A stretch of DNA of 64,000 nucleotides, taken from the IMG/VR virus record IMGVR_UViG_3300001683_000022, positions 1 through 64,000 of that record; one strand, written 5' to 3'. Below, in pieces: positions 17,831 through 28,400 of the stretch. Positions within the stretch are counted from its first letter, which is position 1. The number at the start of each line of letters is the position of its first letter. Both the position numbers and the translations under genes were made by a program. The stretch is from a virus. Below the pieces are notes generated by a model. The model was not told where the DNA came from. It saw only the letters and a list, made by a program, of their open reading frames with translations, and made no database searches.

Positions 17831-20800
17831 ATGGCAGTATCAAAGTATTCGGTATCTTCTACAGGATCTTATTCGCTAAAACAATTAGAGGTTCTTAAAG
17901 CCAAAGCGGATAAGGAAAGTAAATTAGGTGGATGGGAATCTTTACCTTTAGACGAAAATAATCCTGTAACTGATGGGGATACTTTTAACGCTGCCACTGG
18001 CCCTAGTGTACGTTTAGTTCCTGATAGGCCAGGACATGTTCTAGATACTTTTGAGACAGATAAGGGTCGTCCTCTTACTGCTAGGGAGGAATTAGGCAGA
18101 GAGGTTGATAGAGGGTACCTTGCTCAAACTTTTAGGCTGGATGCTAGTCAAATTTCTAATAAGACTTTATTTAATCAAGCAGAAAAAGCTAAACAAAATG
18201 TAATAAGAGAATTAGGTGGGGATACTGAAATTCTTGTTAAGGGTAGTAACTTACACCGTGATACCGGTGTATTTGGTAGACTCCTTAGGGCTGCCAAAAA
18301 GGACGGACAAAATTCAAATGGTGGTACGGAACAGCACTTCAGTGATATTAATAATACTCCTGAATTAAATGCTAAGTATCACACCCTAGATAATGCGATT
18401 AAGAAGAACTTAGATCTTCAACAGAAAAAAGATGCCCGTGACATTGCTACCAAACATTCTGTTAGTGATAAATTTAGAAAGACCCTTCTAGGAGGATCTA
18501 TAAATGCCGTTGCTGGGGGAGTAACAACCGCGTTCGATATTGGGGCTAATGTTATTAATTCTCCTGCTAGAGCGATTCAGTATACCCTCACTAAGAATAT
18601 ATCTAATGAAGATAGGGCAGCTGTTAAGCATCTTAAAATAATGCAAAAAGCATCTAAGATAAATAATATAGATTACGTACCTTCCGAGAATGAGGAGCGT
18701 CTATTAGCAAGTAATCCATCCCAAAAAAGTATAGTAGAAAGATTGGCTACGGCTGAGGCTTTAGAGTCTGGTTTCATAGCTAAAATTGATAAAGTTAATG
18801 AGCACATAAGTAAGATATTTAATACTGCCGGTACGGATGCACTGGTTAAATATGCTGGAGATCTTTATGAATACTCTATTGTTCCTATGGGGCAAGAGGG
18901 TATTGAAGATATTCAAAATGGGCAGGTAGCTGAGGGGGTTATTAAACTTTCAGGAGCTGTATCTAATGCAGCAACTGCAATATTTGGTGCTGCGGCTAGA
19001 GAACCTCAAGCTGTAGTAGAAGAGGTAATCAAACAGATCCCTAATGCATTTGCTGCTACGAGAATGACCGGATCATTTTTCTTTGGTAACTTTACTAAGT
19101 TAGCTAGTGAGGCTAGGGATAAATTTATGGAGGTCAATGGTAGACTACCTGAGGGAGAGGAAGTAAACCGTTTGTTGGTAGATACGGCATTATCAGCTGC
19201 AGCTGATACTGTTTCAGATAAGCTTATGGTATCAAAAGGTGGGGTAGCAAGATCAGTTGTACGTGAAGGAGCTACAGAGGGTACTCAAGACCTTTTAGAG
19301 CAAGATGCATATAAACAAGATATTTCTAAGTTAGAAGGTAGGTCTGCATTTGCTGCTAATGTTTTAGGACAGGTAGCTGGTGGAGGAACTACAGCTGTTA
19401 CTAGTCCTAAAGCTGCATTAAAAGAAGCAGTAGCTACACCTCTTGCTGTTGCGGGTGCGCTAGGTAAACCAGCTAAAGCACTTATAAAAGCTCTTACACC
19501 TCAAGGTATTCAAAATACAATAACAGAAAAAGCAGATGCACTTAAACAACAAGCTAAGGATAGAGCCAATTTAGCTGAAGGTGACTTATCAAGTTTGCCT
19601 CCTAAAAATAGGATTGATTATCTAATAGCAAATACCCCTAAAAATGCTTCTGAAACCCCCGACAATATGGATAAGCATATTGACGATATTAAGGGGGCTA
19701 TATTTGAAATGCACGATGGACTAAATAAAGAGCTAGAGAACACTGAGGCAACTAACGAAGAGCGCGATATACATAGGAAAGAAACTGATGAATATCAGAT
19801 TAGAGCATTTGCAGCCATAAAAAAACTAAGGGAAGTAAAGATTGGATCAGCCATAGACGTAGTCATAGGAGCTAAGGAGAGCACTCCTAAGAGCGAAACA
19901 GCAATATCTAGTATCATTGGCTCAATGGATTTTGATTCGACAGTCTCAGAAGAACAGGCTAAGAAATTACTTTCTAGTAACTTATTGTCTGAAGATCAGA
20001 AAGTAAAAGTAGAAAGTTATATAGAAAAAAGAAAGTCTATGTCTGAGGTATCAGACAATATTCTTAATGGTGGTGAAGGGTTTTTAGGTATTAACGACCA
20101 TACCAGTGCGGTAGGCTTAGGTGTAGAATCTAATAACAGTAAAGCTACTGAATCTACTCTAATAGGGTTTAAAGCATGGGCAGAAAGACACTCCAATAAA
20201 GCTTCTAAGCTTCAGGATGTGCTTAATGCGTTAACTACTGGAGACATGAATGCAGCAAAAAAAGCTCTAGCTGATGCAAATGCTATTGTAGTAGAGGGAA
20301 GTACACCTTTTTATTATGATCCAGCAAATTTTGAGCCTTTTACGCGCCTAGCTAAGACAGTCATATCTGAAGCCAATTTATTGCAGGATGCTTTTAATGA
20401 GGTAAAGGGTAAAGCTGTAGAAGCTATCCCTGAACTATCTAAGAGCGAAAAAATATCTTTGACTGTGAGCCATATAGGTGAGCAGGTAAAAACCTCTGAG
20501 AACACTGAAGAAGAGGTAGAGGTAAACACTGAATCTATACCCTCAGAAAATAGTACAACAGATACCGTAACTACACCTACACCTACTCAGAATAGTACTG
20601 ACACAGTAGTTGAGGCATCTAAAGTTTCTCAAGAATCTTTAGATTCTAATATTGCTACTGTTGAAAATAATATATCAAATTTAAGAGAAGAAGATGGGTC
20701 TGTTGCCGATGAAAATATGGCTGAATTTACTAAGTTGCGAAAAGAATTAGTAGAAGCTACATATAATGCTACGAGAGGTGATAATACAGGAAGCATAGTA

Positions 20801-22432
20801 GTTGTTAAATCACGCCCAACGTCTAAAGAGGGTGATCCGCAAGTATTGTCAGGGAAAAAAGTTGAAACAGCAGAAGAAAATATCGAAACTATAATTACTA
20901 ACGGCATGGCTTCAGGATCAACTACTGATGCTATTATTCAATTAATTAATACTAAATATAGTTTTAACAGTAGTGACCAGAATCTTTTTATTAAATATGT
21001 AGAAGATAGGGTTAATAAGGCACCAACTGTAGGGAATAATAAATTGCCATTCTCTCAATGGAGAAGAGGTGAAACTACTCAAGTTGTAGCTGAACCTGTA
21101 GTAGAGCAAAATACCTCTGGGGGAGTAAAAGCGAGGGTTCTTACATTAAATAATGCACATAAATTTCTCACAAAAACTAGATTTAACAATGTTAGTAGTA
21201 GTAGTCAAGAGTTCTCAGACTTTAACACGGTCTTGTCTCTTATGGTTGAAAATGCCTTAGTTACAGATAAGCAGAATAGAGATGAAGCAGAATATATGTC
21301 AGATATTTATGAATATATACTTGCTACCTACTCTGGAAATACATTACCTAAATCAGGTTTAGATCCTTTAATTGTATCCAGTATTAAGAGGATATTTAGC
21401 CCCTATAGTGTAGGTAATAGTCTTACCAGAGATTCTAGAGAAATAGGCGGTATAAGTCTTAAAGATTTAGTGAAATTTAAAGCATCTACTATTATGCATA
21501 CCACTAAGGATGCTTTAGGTAATGCACATAAAGAGGATACTTTATCTGAGCAAGATAAAAATAATCTAAAAGATATAAATACTTTTGTAAAAGGCTTATC
21601 TAAGGTTATTAAAGAACAAATATTTAATTCTAAGGAAACAGCACAGTCTGCAAGTAAAACAGAACAAACTACTTACACTGACTCTAAGGGTAAAACACGA
21701 ACAATTACAACACCGTTAGGACATATACAGAATCCCCTTATTTATTTTATGAAAGCTAAGCAGATCACTTCGCTTAGGATGGATCGAAAAGAGGATGGGA
21801 CATATGAGGTAATTGAATATCTGCGTAATAACCCTGATACTAATCCTGAGATGGATCAGAACTTCTATGATTCCATTGGTTTAGCTATTGTGGAATGGAT
21901 TAAGAATGATTCTCAGAGTACTCTTGAAAATTATGCTGAAGATCTGAAAGCAATCCTTGGATTACCTGACGGTATTGAACCATCTGATTTAGCATGGGAG
22001 AAGATTAGGTTTGGGGGTACTGTACGTACAAGACTTGCATCTGATATAGGCGGTAAGATTGCTAAAATTTTAGGTATGTCACAGGATAATACTGCTGATG
22101 GCTCCATCTATTCTAAGATAGAAGCAAATTTAGGACTTATAGCTATAGATGTATTGGAGAGAGAAGGGCATGTAGAACTTTCTGAATTACCTGCTGCACT
22201 TATGAAAGATATGGTGGGCAAGAAGGATTCTACCGATAGTTCTCAACTTAATATTGAAGAAGAAAATGGAGCTCCTACCTTTCTTGTAAAAGCTGCTGAA
22301 GGTACATACCTAGCAGAAAATAGTGATGAAAAACTTCAAGGATTGTCTAACGATTTAAGACGTATTAAAGAGGCAGGTACAAAATCCAAGGAAATAATTA
22401 AAACCTTGTTTGATGTGGGTCACTACAGATAA
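17831..22432 (+). CDS. Virion RNA polymerase, N-terminal part (first reading frame)
   Basis: The 1533-codon frame precedes, and is out of phase with, the frame that carries the polymerase catalytic motifs. Together they give about 3550 residues, close to the roughly 3500 of N4 gp50. Residues 46-62 (VTDGDT then VRL) and 147-152 (VFGRLL) resemble the conserved parts of a staphylococcal-nuclease-like domain, possibly degenerate. The rest is Ala/Lys/Glu-rich helix, like the N-terminal part of N4 vRNAP. In N4 the minimal polymerase begins about 420 residues before the T/DxxGR arginine. By analogy the last roughly 300 residues here should be the N-terminal polymerase subdomain. Confidence 0.85.
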   Translation: MAVSKYSVSSTGSYSLKQLEVLKAKADKESKLGGWESLPLDENNPVTDGDTFNAATGPSVRLVPDRPGHVLDTFETDKGRPLTAREELGREVDRGYLAQTFRLDASQISNKTLFNQAEKAKQNVIRELGGDTEILVKGSNLHRDTGVFGRLLRAAKKDGQNSNGGTEQHFSDINNTPELNAKYHTLDNAIKKNLDLQQKKDARDIATKHSVSDKFRKTLLGGSINAVAGGVTTAFDIGANVINSPARAIQYTLTKNISNEDRAAVKHLKIMQKASKINNIDYVPSENEERLLASNPSQKSIVERLATAEALESGFIAKIDKVNEHISKIFNTAGTDALVKYAGDLYEYSIVPMGQEGIEDIQNGQVAEGVIKLSGAVSNAATAIFGAAAREPQAVVEEVIKQIPNAFAATRMTGSFFFGNFTKLASEARDKFMEVNGRLPEGEEVNRLLVDTALSAAADTVSDKLMVSKGGVARSVVREGATEGTQDLLEQDAYKQDISKLEGRSAFAANVLGQVAGGGTTAVTSPKAALKEAVATPLAVAGALGKPAKALIKALTPQGIQNTITEKADALKQQAKDRANLAEGDLSSLPPKNRIDYLIANTPKNASETPDNMDKHIDDIKGAIFEMHDGLNKELENTEATNEERDIHRKETDEYQIRAFAAIKKLREVKIGSAIDVVIGAKESTPKSETAISSIIGSMDFDSTVSEEQAKKLLSSNLLSEDQKVKVESYIEKRKSMSEVSDNILNGGEGFLGINDHTSAVGLGVESNNSKATESTLIGFKAWAERHSNKASKLQDVLNALTTGDMNAAKKALADANAIVVEGSTPFYYDPANFEPFTRLAKTVISEANLLQDAFNEVKGKAVEAIPELSKSEKISLTVSHIGEQVKTSENTEEEVEVNTESIPSENSTTDTVTTPTPTQNSTDTVVEASKVSQESLDSNIATVENNISNLREEDGSVADENMAEFTKLRKELVEATYNATRGDNTGSIVVVKSRPTSKEGDPQVLSGKKVETAEENIETIITNGMASGSTTDAIIQLINTKYSFNSSDQNLFIKYVEDRVNKAPTVGNNKLPFSQWRRGETTQVVAEPVVEQNTSGGVKARVLTLNNAHKFLTKTRFNNVSSSSQEFSDFNTVLSLMVENALVTDKQNRDEAEYMSDIYEYILATYSGNTLPKSGLDPLIVSSIKRIFSPYSVGNSLTRDSREIGGISLKDLVKFKASTIMHTTKDALGNAHKEDTLSEQDKNNLKDINTFVKGLSKVIKEQIFNSKETAQSASKTEQTTYTDSKGKTRTITTPLGHIQNPLIYFMKAKQITSLRMDRKEDGTYEVIEYLRNNPDTNPEMDQNFYDSIGLAIVEWIKNDSQSTLENYAEDLKAILGLPDGIEPSDLAWEKIRFGGTVRTRLASDIGGKIAKILGMSQDNTADGSIYSKIEANLGLIAIDVLEREGHVELSELPAALMKDMVGKKDSTDSSQLNIEEENGAPTFLVKAAEGTYLAENSDEKLQGLSNDLRRIKEAGTKSKEIIKTLFDVGHYR
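22398..22432 (+). other. Frame junction inside the virion RNA polymerase gene
   Basis: In this stretch both vRNAP frames are open. Passing from the first to the second frame needs a +1 step (one base skipped). Skipping one G of the GGG at 22417-22419 gives a smooth join (FDV then VTTDKDV). The only purine-rich ribosome-like site (AAGGA at 22388-22392) is about 20 bases before the ATG at 22413, too far for normal initiation. The site is therefore a natural frameshift, a true gene split, or a one-base sequence error. Confidence 0.8.
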
Positions 22433-25400
22433 GGATGTTTCACAGACACTTAAAGGGACTCTTCAAGATACCTCTACAACCCAACGTGAGGGTCTGTTAA
22501 AACAATCTCAGGTGGAGAATAAAGTATTCACTAAAATGGTTGACATGGTCAATCTAATAGGCAGAGATGCCATATTAGCTATCATAGGTAATGTTACTGA
22601 AGATGATCTATCTCAGGAACATATTACTAGAAGAAAAGGAATCGAGAGTAATAATAAATCTCTTGAAAGAGGGGTAGATGATTTCAAAGCATTCCAAGAA
22701 TCCTTAACAGCTGATGAGATATTTTACTTACTTCATAATGTATGGAGATCTGGGCGTATAGGGGTCAATGGTAAGATTAATAATCAAACCAATAAATACA
22801 TGAGATGGATGTTTGGCCCTAAGTCTTGGGAAGTTGAGATAGACGTTAAGAAAAATGATGAAAAACTAGGACAATTTAAATTAGCTATCCTAGAATCTTT
22901 TGGTATTAAGATTGAACATCTAAAAAATATTGAAGAGGTAGAATCTAAATTTCAGGAGGTATATGATAAATTTTCTAAAAATACCAATATGGGATTTGTT
23001 CGGCTTCACGCCAAAAAGAATAGTGAAGAATCCACTAGTGAAGGGGTAGATATAATTGTAAAGGCAGTTAAAGATGCTGGGGAAGGGATGCACTCCTTTG
23101 CAGGTTTGATTGCTTTACGTGAGTATCATTACGCTGTTTCAGAAGACTCTAAAAGATCAACAAAGTTTACAACTACCCTAAGTAGAGAGATAGACGGCAT
23201 AACCAATGGTGTATTAATTGGTTTGGTTCTTATGGGTGGAGGTAAGAATTTTGATGAGATGCGACCTAAGCTAGAAGCTGCTGGATTATTTCCTGATCCT
23301 ACAATGGATTACCAAAAATGGTATAACGCTGTTGAGTCTGGTGATATTGTTCATGATGATTTATATGAAGGCTTAACTAGGGATATCATTAGTGGTAAGG
23401 CTACGGCTAAAAAATTAATTACTAACCCGAAGAGTTTAATTAAAGATCATCCAGTACATAAGCACTACACTAAACTTGTTAGCTTATCAGGGAATGCGCA
23501 AAATGCTATTGACGTAATTGATACTACATTCTCTATAGTGGGGGATATCATAGCTGACGGTACCATTACAAAGATAGGTAGAAAGCTCTTTAAATATCCC
23601 CTGATGATTACTCTATTTGGTGCATCTGTAAATAAAGTAGCAGATGCTTTAGCAGAAGAAACTATAGAGAAGATATATGACTTAGGAATGAAAGCGGAAG
23701 ATACAAGTAATAACTCTGCAAAACAAGAGAGATTATTTACCGAAGTAAATAACTATATTGCTACCCTGTTAGGAAATACAGAGACAAAAATTGTTAATGG
23801 AAGAGCAAGAGATTTTACGTTTACTCCAACACAGGTAAATATCCTAAGTGGCAAAGTATCTGCTATGTATAGAGGGTTACTACAGGAATCCTTAGAAAAA
23901 AACTATGGGGATTTTATTAGAAACAGAGCTACATTTAATTCAGTGTTTGAGGTGATCCAACGTACCTTTGACTTAATGTTTGAGAAGAAGTATGCAGAGA
24001 AATTAAAAGAGATAAATGCAAATAAGGAGGGAGTTACTCCTATATTGGCTTTATCTAAAGAAGCTACTATTGCTTTAGTTAAATCTCTTAGAGACTTCCA
24101 TCCTTCACTAAAACATGCCCTTTCTGATGAAAATATAGAGACAGAATTATCATTCCTTAAAGGAAAATATAAACCTGACTATTCTGAAACACATACCACT
24201 CAAGTTCAATATGCTAGCCCTCATAAGCCTGAAAGAAAATTCTACCAAAAGAGTACAGAAACAGGTATGTGGGAAGACTATATTAAGGACGACTCAGTAA
24301 CTAGTGCTGTAGGTCACGGTACTAGTTACCAGCTTGAAGACCCAGGACTATCTCCCACTATTACACTTATTCACAATACTGATTCGACAGTACCCATTTC
24401 GGTATTTAATGCAGGGTTTGAAGTGTTAAATGTACATGATGCCTCGCAGGGTGCGTTGGATGTTATAGCAGATATGGCAGAAACTATGAATGCTTCTCTT
24501 GCTACTAGTATGTTCGATCACGATGTCTTTGGTGCAGCATTAGCCTCATTAAATAGAGCTATTGATAGTTTAGATGCTACGGACAAGAAGAAAATAGATA
24601 ACCTTATTGCGGGTTCTGGGGGATCTTCCCTTAACCCCCTAAGTAATTATTTCTTAGATAGTAATGGCGATGGAATATTTCTCTCCCTAGAAGAGTATAT
24701 TGACTCCATACAAGGTGTTGGAGAGGAGGCCAATTTAGTTACTGCAGAAATTAATGACCGTGTAGGTAAGGTAGCTAATTACTCAGGTATGGTTGGATCT
24801 AATAGAGGAAAGTCAACTGACTCAACTAGTGGGCATGATTCAGATGTAACTAATTTAATAGAGGAAGTTAATGAAGGAAAACCTCTTACCCTAGAAGAGT
24901 ATTTTGACAAGCAAAGGAAAGAACATGACCTGAGTGACTCAACAGAGCCAAGTCAGACAGTGATAGCTTCATGGATGAAAGGTTATGACCAGCTTGGCTC
25001 AACAGATAAGGCACAACCATTTGACTTCAAAGGTGAACCTACTAGGAAGCTTACAGGAGCTAATACTGAATCTACTTTTGAATCGCTAGGTAAGATAGAT
25101 AAGCAAAATAGTGATTCTACAGCTCATACCACTCATCTAAGGGGCGTAATACATAATCTGATAAACAAGGTTATCACTCCTCTTGAATTGTACGTACAAA
25201 GGACTAAAGAGCAGAACTCTGGTGGATTTGATCCTGCGTACAATCGTATGGTTGTAAATGTATCAAATACTACCTCTCCTACAGCATCGGGTATACAGAT
25301 GTCTGCCCAGACAGTGTTTGTACATGAACTGACCCATCACATTACAGAGAGTGCTTTAGAGAACAAAGTAGAAAACCAGTTAATAATTAATCGTATTACA

Positions 25401-28400
25401 AGACTATTTAACCATGTTAATGATAGCCTTTCAGAAGCGGATAGGACTAAGTATGCGTACATTTTTGATAACCAAAATCATACAGAAGTAAAAGAGGTTA
25501 CTGCTTTAGGTTCTGTTGCTACAGGTACTAAGAATAACGGAATAAAAGAATTTATAGCATTTGGTATGTCTGAGCCGGGATTTATTAAGTTACTGTCAGA
25601 GATGGATACTCCTAAATCCGCTAAGATTTTTGGGGATACTATTTCTGGTACCATTTCTAACATATTTAATTTATTAATGGATCTGTGGCAAACCAAAGTA
25701 AAGAATAATAATGGTAAGGTTTCTACTGAATTAGATTTATTAGTAGCTAAGCTTTCTACGGCTCATATCAAGCAATCAAATATTTTATTTAGACAATTTG
25801 AGATCACTAACGGTATGGATCTTAAAGCTGCCCAGATTATTAGAGATACGGTATTGGCTCCTATACATAAATTCTTATCTAGTCAGGCAGTACAAAATTC
25901 TAAGAAGAAATCCATAAGCAATATAGGTAAGATTGCTGAGAAGATAACTAAAGTATCATTTAAAGGCTTCCAGAGGGCTGTAGGAGACTCTTTACTACTA
26001 GCGGATATAACCGAGAAGAGTTTACTTAGAAGCCTTGTTACAGAGGCTGTAGGTAATACAGTGGATGTTGCTAAATACCATACATTATTAAGTGCGTCTA
26101 AAAAGTTTATAGACACTCTCAGAGAGGAGATAGCTACCACGGTAGATAAGTTCCTTAGAGAATCTTTTGTCGGTGGCTCTGTGGATGCAAAGACCTCTGT
26201 AGCTATTACTAAAGTAATACTTAAAGGCGACATGGAAGCTCTATTTAATTTGTATGAAGTAGAGCAGATACAAGATTATTTGGATAATGAGAATAAACTA
26301 AATACACAAATACAAACCGTAGAAGATAGGTTGGTTACCCGTACTGAAGGAAATTATTACATAAACAACTCTCGTAGCTTAGGCCATTTTATGGTTACAG
26401 GGCAGCATTTAATTGATGGGGCTGGGCTACATAACGTAGAACAAATAGCTAAGCAATTATCCATTAGAAAAGGTAGGAATCTTGAGCAAGACCAGAAAAG
26501 TCTTAAAGAGGATTTAACTAGACTCTCTAGATTATATGCTTTGAAATATTCTTCTACTGCACATAAGGACTTAGTGGCTAAATCCATTAAAGCTGAATTT
26601 GCTGAGAGTAAAGAAGAGAATGGTATTCTTAATACTATTAAACAGCACAGAGATTATAAGAAAGATCAGCTGGATAGAATTTTAGGTGGTAATGAGATTC
26701 TGGTTGTGGATGGGGGGATAAAGGAGAATTATAATCCTCATACATCTGCTGTTATAGCTACTGCTATAGAAGGACAGAAGCTACTTAAACAAGGATTTAC
26801 TAGATCAGCTAATCCAATCAAAGGAAGTAAATTAGATAAGGGTGGTGTTAAGTATATGTACTACTCTGATGTAGCGGGGGTAGATACATATAATAAAATG
26901 ATTGTATCTATGACCAGTAAAAATTCAGAGTTAAGTGATATACCTACTGGATACGCATCCGTTGATGGTTTACGTAACTATATGGGACAACAGCTTATAT
27001 CTAAATTAGATAGGGTTGCACTTGATAAGGAAGTATCTAAACAGAGAAGATCCATTATAGTTGATCCGCAGCCATCTTCTTTTATTCCTTCATTTAATAG
27101 GAAGGGGGTATTTGTAGGGGCTAAGTATGCTATTACAGAGGCAGAGAAAGATTCTATCTTACAAAAGAATAATTCCTTTAGTAATGTTCTTGGTTCAATG
27201 TCTGCAAGTATTTCTGATAAGGTGAATACAGAGGCTATTAACAAGGAAGCTGTAGATATTGCTTATAAAGACTTTAAGGATAACTATGCTAAGAATCCTA
27301 ATGCATTTGTAGATGTTAGTAAGACTAGTAAAGATCCTGCTTATAGGGAGACTTATAATATTCTACCTAGTGAGATGAAGAAATATATGAAGGAGACTTG
27401 GGGTACTGATGGATTTTTAATTAGGAGAGAGGTCGTAAGTACTTTCTTCGGATATAGAAAATTAAGTATTACTAATTGGATTAGACCTAGTACAGATTTA
27501 GAAAAAATTAATCATAAAATTACTAGAATCATTGGGGATAGTCTGTATAAAAACCTAAATTTTAATAAGGTTAAGACGGTAGAAAATGTATGGCAAGAAG
27601 TAATAAAGACTACTAAGGACACTATTGTAATTAAGAATCTTTCGACTCTTACAGGTAACATAGCTAGTAATAATTGGTTACTTTGGTTGTCTGGTGTGGA
27701 TAAGGCTGATATTTATAAGTATCAAGCCATAGGTGTAGTTGCTTTACAATCCTATTTAAAGGACAGTGTAAAGCTAGGGCAGTTAGAGTTAAGACTTAAA
27801 CATAACCCTAATGTTGCAGGTATTAAATCTAAGATTAATAATCTTAAGCATCAAATAGCTAGTAATCCTGTTAAGCCTATGGTGGATTCAGGTATCTTCC
27901 AAACTATTGTAGAGGATATTGCTAATGATACTGAGTTGTACACTTACAAGAGTAAGTTAGATGAAATTGTTGAGCCATTAACTAATAGAATTAATTCTAA
28001 GGTTAAGGAAGGTGTGTCTCAGGTAGCAATGACACATGATACTCAGCTATATAAGTTTTTAAGGGATTCTACCCAGTATAGTGATTTCATCGCTAGATTT
28101 GCACTACACCAACATAATCTAAAAAAGGGTATGAGTGAAGCAGATTCTCTTGTAGATATTGTAGATAGTTTTATTAACTATGACTTACCTACTCATCCTC
28201 TGCTTCAGTATGGTAACGATATGGGGTTAATTATGTTTACTAAGTTCTTTATCAGGATTCAGAAAGTAATCCTTAAGAAGGTAGGTAAAGCACCTGCAAG
28301 ATTCTTAGGCTTACAGATGTTGGAAATGTTTACATATAACCAAGCAGATATAACAGATGCAATTGGGACTCCAGATGCAATTTATAATAAATTTCATTTT

